Below, in pieces: positions 23,770 to 30,766 of a stretch of 34,127 bases of DNA. This DNA is from an uncultured Bacteroidaceae bacterium. Its GTDB lineage: Bacteria > Bacteroidota > Bacteroidia > Bacteroidales > Bacteroidaceae. The position numbers and the translations under genes were made by a program. The notes under the pieces are model-generated. The model made no database searches. It was given only the letters and a program-made list of their open reading frames with translations, and was not told where the DNA came from. Position 1 is the first letter of the stretch. Every line of letters starts with the position of its first letter. The stretch spans positions 1 to 34,127 of the forward strand of contig CAJOGQ010000025.1 in assembly GCA_905234125.1 (NCBI GenBank), in the 5' to 3' direction.

Positions 23770-25969
23770 GCTCCAACGATACAGTTTGTCCTTTCACCAC
23801 TTTGCTTCCACTTGGCACACTCTGATGCGTCACCCTTCCACGTCCTGACACACGCACTTTCATCCCTCGCTGACTCAGCGCATAGACGGCATCCTTTGCA
23901 CCCATTCCTGTTACGTTGGGCACAATATTGTCGCTGACTTTCACCGATTGGAATTCTACAGCGTCTGCACCTGCGTATGCGGTTCCCCATTCGTACCCGT
24001 CTCCTCCTTTCGATTTCATGCCCAACTGATCGAGCACATAACGCGCTGCCATCACATTGCCGTCCTTCACCGTAGGTACAAGCACAGCTGTGGAGTCTTT
24101 GGCCAAGTTGATGTCGGTGGTCACATTTTTGGAATAGACGCGCTGGGCAATTTTGGAGAAGACAGGACCAGCCTGTCCACCACCACTTGCCACGTAGTAG
24201 GCATGACGGATGGCTACGATGCAGGTGTATTTGGGGTCTTCAGAGGGATAATAGCCACAGAAACTGACTAAGTGCTCATTGTGACCAGCCTTATATCCGC
24301 CACCTGTTGCCACCTGAGCCGTACCCGTCTTTCCGCTCACATGGAAATAGGGATTGCCAGCTCGCTTACCCAAGCCCTCCTTGTCGTTCACCACCCTGTA
24401 GAGGATGCCTTGAATGTCATCTAACGCATGCTGGCTACAGATGTGAGGTTTGATGACCTCCACAGGGAACTCCTCCACCATCTCGCCGTTCTTTGCGATA
24501 CCCTTGACAAAACGCGGGCGCACCATTTTTCCGTTGTTGGCGATGGCGTTGTAGAAGCTGACTGTGCTGATAGGCGGAATCTGGGTTTCATATCCGATGG
24601 ACATCCACGCCAAAGCCGTAGCAGACCAGTTGTCTGACATCCTGTAACCACCCTTGATGTCCTTGTGAGGTGTACGGATGACGGGGTCGGCGGCACCGTC
24701 AAAAGGCAATCCGAGTGGCGTGCCAATACCTACACGACGCAATCCTTCCACAAACTTCTCAGGCTGGTTGTGGTAGTGCTTATCAATCAATTTGCTCACA
24801 CCCACGTTACTGGAGAACATCAGCACATGTGGTACGTCGATGGTGCCATAGCCTCCTCTGTGCCAGTTGTGGTCTTTCATCGATGCTCCATACATATTGC
24901 AGATACCACTTCCTGTCTCCACACGGTCAGACGTTGTGATATAACCATCGTCCAATGCCACCAAAATGGAAGCTGTCTTGAAGGTGGAACCAGGCTCCAT
25001 CAAGGCAGCCAGGGCGTAGTTTCTGGCCTCATAATACTCGCCGTCATCGTAGCGCATCAGGTTCACGATGGCCTTCACATCGCCTGTCTTCACCTCCATC
25101 AGCACCACCACACCCATCGAGGCTTCCAACTCGTGCAGTTTCTCACGGAGGGCACTTTCGCAGATGTCCTGCATGCTCACATCGATGGTGCTCACAAGGT
25201 CGTAACCATCCACGGGCTCCTTATCCACAATGGACAGGTATTTTGACAGCACCTTCTTGTTGTGCTTCTGACCTGGTTCACCTCTCAACAGCGAGTCGTA
25301 AGCCAACTCCAGACCTGAACGAGCCGAATCCTTCGCACCAAACATCTCCCCCAATGTACGACGTGCCAACGAACCGAATGGCTTGTTGCGGTTGTTACGA
25401 GGTTCGATGGTCAAGCCGCTGGTGTAGCGGTTCTTGAGATTGAAGACAGGAAGCCGCATCAGGTCATTGTACTGAATAAAGTTCAGCACCACACGGGGCG
25501 ACACATCCCAGTAGCGCTTATGTTCCTTCAGACCCTTCGTCAGATGAGCCAAATGCTCCTCGTAGGTGTATCTGGGACAAATCTCAGCCAAACCACGACA
25601 GATGGTGTCCAGATTGACCTCCCACATGGAGTCCTTTTCGTGCACCTGCTGGGGGTCATACACCCTGATTTTTGAACCATTGGCAGCCGTCGAATCGGGC
25701 AGACGGTCAATACCAGACAGGAAGTCGATATACACCTTATAGTCAGGCAGACTACTGGCCATCAACTGACCATCGGCACTCAGAATGTTTCCACGTGCTG
25801 CTGGCAGTTTCTCTGGCTTGCCCACACTCACTTCACCCACTTCCTTCCACTTGTCATGCTCCACCGTTGCAGTAATGACAGATTTTGTGATGATGGCGAT
25901 CATCACAAGGGCTGCAATCACCACAATGACCGTGATGCGCGTATTGATATATTTCTTGTCAAATTTCAT
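23762..25969 (-). CDS. ftsI: Septal transpeptidase FtsI (class B penicillin-binding protein with PASTA domain)
   Basis: 735 residues. One membrane helix at about 12-32; pedestal domain about 50-250, with LPAARGNILSADG; transpeptidase domain with the active-site serine in STFK (328-331), SSN (386-388) and KTGT (547-550), all intact. A PASTA domain closes the protein (about 680-735, NIVPNVTGMGAKDAVYALSQRGMKV). A C-terminal PASTA is absent from E. coli FtsI but found in Bacteroidota and Gram-positive homologues. It cross-links septal peptidoglycan with FtsW. The start overlaps the ftsL stop by 4 bp (ATGA). Confidence 0.96.
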   Translation of the reverse strand: MKFDKKYINTRITVIVVIAALVMIAIITKSVITATVEHDKWKEVGEVSVGKPEKLPAARGNILSADGQLMASSLPDYKVYIDFLSGIDRLPDSTAANGSKIRVYDPQQVHEKDSMWEVNLDTICRGLAEICPRYTYEEHLAHLTKGLKEHKRYWDVSPRVVLNFIQYNDLMRLPVFNLKNRYTSGLTIEPRNNRNKPFGSLARRTLGEMFGAKDSARSGLELAYDSLLRGEPGQKHNKKVLSKYLSIVDKEPVDGYDLVSTIDVSMQDICESALREKLHELEASMGVVVLMEVKTGDVKAIVNLMRYDDGEYYEARNYALAALMEPGSTFKTASILVALDDGYITTSDRVETGSGICNMYGASMKDHNWHRGGYGTIDVPHVLMFSSNVGVSKLIDKHYHNQPEKFVEGLRRVGIGTPLGLPFDGAADPVIRTPHKDIKGGYRMSDNWSATALAWMSIGYETQIPPISTVSFYNAIANNGKMVRPRFVKGIAKNGEMVEEFPVEVIKPHICSQHALDDIQGILYRVVNDKEGLGKRAGNPYFHVSGKTGTAQVATGGGYKAGHNEHLVSFCGYYPSEDPKYTCIVAIRHAYYVASGGGQAGPVFSKIAQRVYSKNVTTDINLAKDSTAVLVPTVKDGNVMAARYVLDQLGMKSKGGDGYEWGTAYAGADAVEFQSVKVSDNIVPNVTGMGAKDAVYALSQRGMKVRVSGRGRVTHQSVPSGSKVVKGQTVSLELK

Positions 25970-26679
25970 TGTCCGGTGGTTTTTGCGGGTTGCTCTTTCT
26001 TCTCTTTTTGCTCACTCTCAGCAGGTTGCGCCTTCTTCTCATTCTCAGCAGGCTGCTCTTTCTTCTCATTCTCAACGGGTTGTGAATTGATTGCCTCAGC
26101 GGGTTCCTGCGTTTCTTCTTCTGTATCAACTTCGTTGGCCTTCAGCTCTGACGAATCGACCAATACCTCCTCAATTTCCTGTTCGTCCGACTGGACTTTT
26201 TTGTCGCTTGCCTTAATCAGGAAGGGAGGGGTGATGGAATTGCGCAACAAGCTGTCAGGAGTGCTGCGTAGTCGCTTTTCCACATTCGATTGTCGGGTCA
26301 GGTTCATCAGTTCGCTCGATTGGGTCAGCACGTTGTACTTCACCTCCTGCAATCTTCCCCGAAGACTGTCAATCAAGATGATATCTTGCTGACTGTCATA
26401 ACGGTTGCCTGTGTAAATCAGCATCAGGAATACGCAGAACACCACAAACATGATCTGCTTAATCATGAACTTGCTCATCAAGAAATCGCCGCCAAGTATG
26501 GACTTGACAGAGATTTCTCCGAGCTCGCTTTCATCATCCTCATTCGTAAACTTTCGAATGGCCTCGATGGCTTCCTGTTCCTCTGTTTTCATTTCGTTTT
26601 CCATCGCAAGTTCATCTGGAGGAGTCATCCCTGACTCTTCCAGCATCTTTTTCTTCGTGTCGTCGTTCTTTGTCTTCAT
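25966..26679 (-). CDS. ftsL: FtsL-like division protein with long low-complexity tail
   Basis: 237 residues, about twice the usual FtsL-like length. An acidic cytoplasmic region (1-68) precedes one membrane helix (about 72-90, IKQIMFVVFCVFLMLIYTG) and a short periplasmic coiled coil (about 97-140). After that comes a tail of about 80 residues, rich in Glu, Lys, Gln and Pro, with imperfect repeats built on PAENEKK (about 200-233). FtsL stabilises the FtsQ/FtsI/FtsW complex. The call rests on topology and its place between rsmH and ftsI; sequence identity in this family is always low. Confidence 0.85.
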   Translation of the reverse strand: MKTKNDDTKKKMLEESGMTPPDELAMENEMKTEEQEAIEAIRKFTNEDDESELGEISVKSILGGDFLMSKFMIKQIMFVVFCVFLMLIYTGNRYDSQQDIILIDSLRGRLQEVKYNVLTQSSELMNLTRQSNVEKRLRSTPDSLLRNSITPPFLIKASDKKVQSDEQEIEEVLVDSSELKANEVDTEEETQEPAEAINSQPVENEKKEQPAENEKKAQPAESEQKEKKEQPAKTTGQ

Positions 26680-26801
26680 ACTTCGTCTCTGCCTGGCTTC
26701 TTCTTTAAGCCTTTCCTTTAAATATAATAATGTGTAATCTCACTTTATCGCCTGTCTTCAAAGGCGTGGATGACTAATTTTCTAATTCTTTCTACCAGTC
26801 T

Positions 26802-27722
26802 CTATATCTTCTCCGCCACTCTCAGTTTGGCACTTCGGCTTCTCGGATTCTTTGCCATTTCCTCCTCCGTAGGTACGATTACTTGACGATTCACCAATTT
26901 GAATGGTGCATTCACCCTTCCGAAGAAATCCTTGTCTTCCTTTCCCTCCACATTACCCGTCTTCATCAGGTTCTTCACCATGCGGTCTTCGAGTGAATGG
27001 TAGGTGATCACCACCAATCGCCCTCCTGGCTTCAACATCTCCGTCGCTCCCTTCAGCATCTCACGCAAGGCGTCCATCTCGTGATTCACCTCTATGCGCA
27101 AGGCTTGAAACACCTTGGCCAGTTCCTTCTTCTCCCTTTCGTTGCGGAAGAAAGGTTTCACCACCTCCAGAAAGTCGCCAATCGTCTCAATGGGCTTCCC
27201 TTGTCTTGCCTTCACGATGGCTGATGCCAACTTGCGGCTCTGCTTCAATTCGCCATACAGGTAGAAGACATCTGCCAACTGCTTCTCATCATACGTGTTC
27301 ACCACATCTGCCGCTGTCTGTCCAGCCCGCTGGTTCATCCTCATGTCGAGTTTGCCCTCAAAACGGAACGAGAATCCACGTTCGCTATCATCAAAATGGT
27401 GGGAACTCACACCTAAATCAGCCAACAACCCGTCAATCTGCTCCACCCCGTGGTATTTCAAGAAGTTCTTCAGGAATCGGAAATTGCTCCTCACAAAAGT
27501 GAACATCCCCTCATCAAGCCCCTCAGCATTCCGTTCTGCGTCAGCATCCTGGTCAAAACCATAAAGATGCCCTTGCCCATCCAGCCTCGACAGAATCTCC
27601 CTGCTATGTCCCCCACCTCCAAATGTCACATCCACATAGCAACCACCTTCGCCAATGTTCAGCCCATCCACACTCTCTTTCAGCAACACCGGCACATGGT
27701 ATGTCATCTCACTTTCCACCAT
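26802..27722 (-). CDS. rsmH: 16S rRNA (cytosine-1402-N4)-methyltransferase RsmH
   Basis: 306 residues. MTYHVPVLLKESVDGL is the conserved start (ATG at 27707); the called ATG adds MVESE and both are possible. VDVTFGGGGHSREIL is the SAM loop; LADLGVSSHHFDDSERGFSFR and DMRMN follow; VVITYHSLEDRMVK and RSRSAKLRVAEKI end it. It methylates C1402 of 16S rRNA and is the usual second gene of dcw clusters (mraW). A gap of 122 bp separates it from ftsL, with no clear promoter seen in it. Confidence 0.97.
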   Translation of the reverse strand: MVESEMTYHVPVLLKESVDGLNIGEGGCYVDVTFGGGGHSREILSRLDGQGHLYGFDQDADAERNAEGLDEGMFTFVRSNFRFLKNFLKYHGVEQIDGLLADLGVSSHHFDDSERGFSFRFEGKLDMRMNQRAGQTAADVVNTYDEKQLADVFYLYGELKQSRKLASAIVKARQGKPIETIGDFLEVVKPFFRNEREKKELAKVFQALRIEVNHEMDALREMLKGATEMLKPGGRLVVITYHSLEDRMVKNLMKTGNVEGKEDKDFFGRVNAPFKLVNRQVIVPTEEEMAKNPRSRSAKLRVAEKI

Positions 27723-27733
27723 ATTTATGAATC

Positions 27734-27761
27734 CTCTAAACTGTCAACTCTAAACTGTCAA
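27734..27761. repeat. Tandem 14-bp (two heptamers) array at the mraZ stop
   Basis: CTCTAAACTGTCAA occurs twice, back to back (27734-27747, 27748-27761), joining the two heptamer types CTCTAAA and CTGTCAA. The mraZ stop codon (27758-27760) lies inside the second copy. Confidence 0.9.
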
Positions 27762-28210
27762 CTCTCAACTTGTCCAAACAGGCTCTCCAACTCTTCGCCC
27801 AAGTTGTCCGCACCCTTCATCACTTCCTCCAAAGCTTGCTTGCTCCAGATTTCCACTCTGTCCACCATCGCCAAGAAACGGACATCGGCTTCAATGCCAG
27901 CGTATTGCAATTTCCTTTTCGAAATCAGCAAACGGCCATTTTTGTCCAATTCAATCGGCTCAGCGTCAGCCTCAAACTTTCTCAACATCATCTGCTCTTT
28001 GCTGTTCCAAGGGTTCACCTTCGCACGCAGACTGTCCAAGTGGGCGTTCCACACCGATTCAGGATACAGCACCAGACACTTCTGGAAGACATCCTGACGC
28101 AACACGAGGTTCTTTTCCTCCTCAGCGTCAAGCACCTTCCTGAAAGCGGCAGGCAGGAAAACCCTACCTTTAGAGTCCGTCTTAGCTGGATAATCACCAA
28201 TGAATCGCAT
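27758..28210 (-). CDS. mraZ: Transcriptional regulator MraZ
   Basis: 150 residues with two SpoVT/AbrB-like MraZ repeats. MRFIGDYPAKTDSKGRVFLP is the first, with the conserved D-x-K-G-R-x-x-L-P; ELDKNGRLLIS opens the second. MraZ binds repeated GTGGG boxes before its own operon and controls dcw transcription. The ATG at 28210 is chosen because the longer frame to 28264 would begin inside the promoter and the MraZ boxes. The C-terminus (GQVES) and stop are encoded by heptamer-array sequence. Confidence 0.95.
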   Translation of the reverse strand: MRFIGDYPAKTDSKGRVFLPAAFRKVLDAEEEKNLVLRQDVFQKCLVLYPESVWNAHLDSLRAKVNPWNSKEQMMLRKFEADAEPIELDKNGRLLISKRKLQYAGIEADVRFLAMVDRVEIWSKQALEEVMKGADNLGEELESLFGQVES

Positions 28211-28232
28211 AGTCTTTTTGTAAATTAGTGTG

Positions 28233-28264
28233 CAAATGTACACAAATTCCCCACAATTCCCCAC
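28233..28264 (-). promoter_or_regulatory. dcw operon promoter overlapped by two MraZ boxes
   Basis: On the reverse strand TACATTTG (28233-28240) is the -7 element. Immediately upstream are two perfect tandem copies of GTGGGGAATT (28255-28264, 28245-28254), 10 bp apart, as MraZ boxes are in other phyla. They cover the space between -10 and -33, so bound MraZ should block RNA polymerase. The leader would be about 15 nt. Confidence 0.8.
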
Positions 28265-28289
28265 CTTTTATCATTTTTTTTTCAAAAAA

Positions 28290-28313
28290 GTTATCAACAC
28301 CCCTGTTGATAAC
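28290..28313. repeat. 24-bp inverted repeat upstream of mraZ (DnaA-box-like arms)
   Basis: GTTATCAACA and TGTTGATAAC flank CCCC. Each arm contains TTATCAACA, one base from the DnaA box TTATNCACA. It lies about 50 bp upstream of the mraZ -7 element. Confidence 0.65.
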
Positions 28314-28372
28314 TCCGCAACTATCTGATTATGAGTAATGTTTGAAAATACATAAAAAGTGGGGGAACCCTC

Positions 28373-28397
28373 AATTGTAAACTCCGACTTTACAATT
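28373..28397. repeat. 9-bp inverted repeat in the mraZ upstream region
   Basis: AATTGTAAA and TTTACAATT are separated by 7 bp. Apart from this, the 24-bp palindrome, the promoter and a hairpin at 28469, the 349-bp stretch 28211-28559 shows no gene. Confidence 0.6.
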
Positions 28398-28468
28398 CGT
28401 GCATTTTTATTAAAATTCCCTTTTCAAACTCCTTGACCATAGAACGCGAGCAAGAGGGTGATAAACAT

Positions 28469-28505
28469 AAAGGGAAGGCCACACATCCCGTGCAACCTTC
28501 CCTTT
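28469..28505. terminator. Hairpin terminator between the CobW-family gene and mraZ
   Basis: AAAGGGAAGG (28469-28478) pairs perfectly with CCTTCCCTTT (28496-28505); inner bases CAC/GTG can extend it. It probably ends the leftward CobW-family transcript before the dcw promoter. Confidence 0.75.
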
Positions 28506-28541
28506 CTCATTTGATGCCCATTTGCTTGCATCGCGTTAGCC

Positions 28542-28562
28542 CTATCAACTGTCAACTCGTTA
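28542..28562. repeat. Heptamer array at the end of the Gly-rich remnant
   Basis: Three 7-bp units in register (CTATCAA, CTGTCAA, CTCGTTA); the last holds the stop codon of the remnant frame. Confidence 0.7.
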
Positions 28563-28685
28563 ACCTCCGAAGCCGCCGCCCTCTGGTGGAGGACCATCAT
28601 TGCACTGGTCGTTGCTACCACCGTTGTTGTAGCCGCCAGTGGTGCCGCTGCTGGTTCCCTCGCCCTCAGTACCTCGTCCAGAACA
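28560..28685 (-). pseudogene. Gly-rich peptide remnant in frame after the CobW-family stop
   Basis: Directly after the TGA of the CobW-family gene, the same frame stays open for 41 codons and then stops. It begins CSGRGTEGEGTSSG and ends GPPPEGGGFGG, very rich in Gly, Asn and Ser. There is no start codon of its own. The composition and the Cys-Ser-Gly step recall the tail of the MKKxYxxP peptide at 3589-3783. The likeliest reading is the 3' end of such a peptide gene that lost its 5' half and now abuts the metallochaperone gene. TGA read-through is an untested alternative. Confidence 0.45.
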
Positions 28686-29966
28686 TCAGTCTGCTAAGCA
28701 GGCATCGAGCATTTCGTGGAGAAATTCCTTCATGGAGTGATCCATGTGTTGGCCGATGAAGACGAGTTTCTGCATGCGGTCGCCATATTGGGCATCCCAG
28801 TCGGCCTTGAGTTTGGGTTCGGCCTCTAAGAGACGGTCGAGTTGGTCTTTGGGCATGGTGGCGTACCACTGTCCGCAGTTCTTAAGGGAGAATTGTTTGC
28901 CGGCTTGCTCGAAGAGGTAGCAGATGTCTTCCTCGCCCTTGAACCAGCAGATGCCTTTGGCACGGATGATGTTCTTAGGCCAAAGACGAGCCACGAAATC
29001 GTCGAAGAGGCCGAGTTTCATGGGACGACGGGCGAAATAGACGTAGGTGCCTATGCCGTATTCTTCTGCTTCGCCTTCATCGTGATGATGATGGTGGTGG
29101 TGTTCATGGGAGTGATGGGAGTCATGGGAATCGTCATCGTCATCATCGTCATCGTGGTGATGGTGGTGTTCATGTTCATCGTGATCATCATCATCTTCTT
29201 CTTGCTCCTCGCTCCTTGCCCCTTGCTCCTCATTAATCCCTTCTACGGCAGAAATCCAGGCGGCGCTGGTGGCTACCTTGTCGAAGTCGAACATGTTGGT
29301 GTGGAGAATCTTGTCGAAATCCACGTCGCCGTAGTTACATTCGATGATGTCGGCTTTGGGTTGGAGGGCACGGACAATCTGCTTGATGCGGGAGAGCTCT
29401 TCTGGTGTCACTTCGGAGGCTTTGTTCAGGAGCACGATGTTGCAGAACTCAATCTGCTGAATGACAAGGTTTTCAATGTCTTCCTCGCCGATGTTGGGTT
29501 TCTGGAGCGCATCGCCTGAACCAAATTCATCGCGCATGCGGAGGGAATCGACCACCGTGACGATGCAGTCGAGGCGTGGCAGGCCGTTTGCCCAATATTT
29601 GGGTTCCATCGAGGGGATGGAGCAGATGGTTTGGGCGATGGGAGCTGGTTCGCAGATTCCACTGGCCTCGATGACGATGTAGTCGAACTGTTGCATCTTC
29701 ACCAGGTCTGTGAGCTGTTCGACGAGATCCATTTTCAGCGTGCAGCAGATGCAGCCGTTCTGTAGGGCGACGAGAGAGTCGTCTTTCTGGTCGACGATGC
29801 CTCCCTGTTGGATGAGGTCTGCATCGATGTTCACTTCGCCGATGTCATTGACGATGACGGCGAATTTGATTCCTTTCTTGTTGCCGAGTATACGGTTGAG
29901 CAAGGTCGTTTTGCCACTGCCCAGATAGCCTGTCAGCAGTAGCACGGGTACTTCTTTGAATGCCAT
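28686..29966 (-). CDS. CobW/COG0523-family GTP-dependent metallochaperone with His/Asp-rich loop
   Basis: 426 residues. P-loop GYLGSGKTT (13-21); the metal-binding CxCC motif as GCICC (71-75), hallmark of COG0523; VIEASGICEP (98-107); NKAS (181-184) as the base-recognition element; CobW C-terminal domain about 304-422. Between the two domains, residues 257-297 are almost only His and Asp, as in zinc-handling members. Just before it, EEQGARSEEQE (245-255) is coded by a heptamer array. The family inserts or hands over zinc or other metals to client proteins. A zinc-dependent M23 peptidase lies upstream on the same strand, which suits a zinc role, but no Zur box was found. Confidence 0.92.
   Translation of the reverse strand: MAFKEVPVLLLTGYLGSGKTTLLNRILGNKKGIKFAVIVNDIGEVNIDADLIQQGGIVDQKDDSLVALQNGCICCTLKMDLVEQLTDLVKMQQFDYIVIEASGICEPAPIAQTICSIPSMEPKYWANGLPRLDCIVTVVDSLRMRDEFGSGDALQKPNIGEEDIENLVIQQIEFCNIVLLNKASEVTPEELSRIKQIVRALQPKADIIECNYGDVDFDKILHTNMFDFDKVATSAAWISAVEGINEEQGARSEEQEEDDDDHDEHEHHHHHDDDDDDDDSHDSHHSHEHHHHHHHDEGEAEEYGIGTYVYFARRPMKLGLFDDFVARLWPKNIIRAKGICWFKGEEDICYLFEQAGKQFSLKNCGQWYATMPKDQLDRLLEAEPKLKADWDAQYGDRMQKLVFIGQHMDHSMKEFLHEMLDACLAD
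29204..29231. repeat. Heptamer array inside the CobW-family frame
   Basis: On the reverse strand, four 7-bp units in register: GAGGAGC, AAGGGGC, AAGGAGC and GAGGAGC. They encode the GARSEEQ-type insert just before the His-rich loop. Confidence 0.85.
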
Positions 29967-29972
29967 GATAGG

Positions 29973-30021
29973 ATGTTAAATGTTAAATGTCAGATGTTAA
30001 ATGGAAAATGTTAAATGTTAT
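29973..30021. repeat. Heptamer array, ATGTTAA type, seven units, containing the M23 stop
   Basis: Seven 7-bp units in perfect register; four are exactly ATGTTAA and the others differ at one to three positions (for example ATGTCAG). The stop codon of the M23 gene (30018-30020) is in the last unit. It fills the whole gap to the CobW-family gene. Confidence 0.92.
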
Positions 30022-30632
30022 TTCACTTTCACGTTGACGGTTCCGTTCTTCTTCGTTGCGGTCAGTTTCACATCGCGCAGTTCATGTTGCTTGTGGTTGA
30101 AGATGAGGTCGCTGTCGAAGGCTTGGTCGCCGATGCGGGTCTCGAAATGCACGTGTTCGGTGGTGGCGTTACCCGTCTTGCCTTCGAGGGCAATCACGTC
30201 GCCGGCTTTCACATGTTCGCCTTTCTTGACGAGGTTCTTCGAGTTGTGGGAGTAGCGTGTTTCCAGTCCTGTCGGGTGGCTGATGAAGACTACGTTGCCG
30301 TAGCCACGCATCTCGCCAGAGAAGGTGACCACTCCCTCGAAGGCCGCTTTCACCTTGTCTTTGGCCTTCGTCTTGATGTCGGTGCCCTTGTGATTGGGAC
30401 GTTTGCCCCCAAAGGGACTGATGACCTTGCCTTCGTCCAGGGGGTAGTGCCATTCCTTGTTCTTCATCTTCTTGAAGTTGATGGTCACCTCGTCCGTGGT
30501 CTTGAAGGGGTCGGCAGTGGGCAGGATGTAGGCATCGGAGTTTCCTTTCGTCGTGGTGCGCGACGAGAAACAGCCCGAAAGTACGATGGCTGCCAACATG
30601 AATAACCACGTTTTTTTTGTCAATCTGTGCAT
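30018..30632 (-). CDS. M23-family peptidase, probable lipoprotein
   Basis: 204 residues. Residues 1-21 are a lipoprotein signal with lipobox LSGC (Cys21). The LytM/M23 domain spans about 65-170: HKGTD gives zinc ligands H81 and D85, YSHNS supplies H129, and HVHFE gives H160 and H162. All key residues are present, so it should be an active zinc endopeptidase cutting peptidoglycan cross-links, rather than a degenerate EnvC-type activator. There is no LysM or coiled-coil region. It has its own promoter and is followed by the CobW-family gene across a 49-bp heptamer array. Confidence 0.92.
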   Translation of the reverse strand: MHRLTKKTWLFMLAAIVLSGCFSSRTTTKGNSDAYILPTADPFKTTDEVTINFKKMKNKEWHYPLDEGKVISPFGGKRPNHKGTDIKTKAKDKVKAAFEGVVTFSGEMRGYGNVVFISHPTGLETRYSHNSKNLVKKGEHVKAGDVIALEGKTGNATTEHVHFETRIGDQAFDSDLIFNHKQHELRDVKLTATKKNGTVNVKVK

Positions 30633-30663
30633 ATTTTTCCTTCGTTTATGCTTTCTTTGCGTG

Positions 30664-30671
30664 CAAAGTTA
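30664..30671 (-). promoter_or_regulatory. Promoter -7 element for the M23 gene
   Basis: The reverse strand has TAACTTTG; transcription would start near 30658, about 25 nt before the ATG at 30632. A clear TTTG at -33 is missing. Confidence 0.6.
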
Positions 30672-30735
30672 CGGAAAAAAAGCGATAGGAACGGACTTTT
30701 TCTCAGATTTGTGTCGTTCATTCAATACTTTTCCG

Positions 30736-30743
30736 TATCTTTG
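30736..30743 (+). promoter_or_regulatory. Promoter -7 element for the metalloprotease gene
   Basis: TATCTTTG, with TTTG at 30708-30711, 24 bp upstream (longer than usual). The leader would be about 18-25 nt. Confidence 0.6.
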
Positions 30744-30766
30744 CCACCATACTTATAGAAAGAGAG

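Noticed and set aside
28211-28264. N-terminal extension of mraZ from an ATG at 28264
   Set aside because: It would be translated from the promoter and MraZ boxes; MRFIGDYPAK at 28210 is the conserved start.
28686-28688. TGA of the CobW-family gene as a selenocysteine codon
   Set aside because: No SECIS-like hairpin could be recognised just after it, and the protein is complete with its CobW C-terminal domain before the TGA.
28842-29519. 225-codon frame opposite the CobW-family gene with a very hydrophobic middle (Val/Ile/Met-rich)
   Set aside because: It is the complement of His and Asp codons in the metal-binding loop; no other coding signs.
4963-30021. Reading the repeat arrays as a CRISPR array or telomere-like element
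   Set aside because: CRISPR needs repeats of 25 bp or more with unique spacers; these are contiguous 7-bp units. CCCTAAA resembles plant telomere sequence only by chance, since other arrays use unrelated units.
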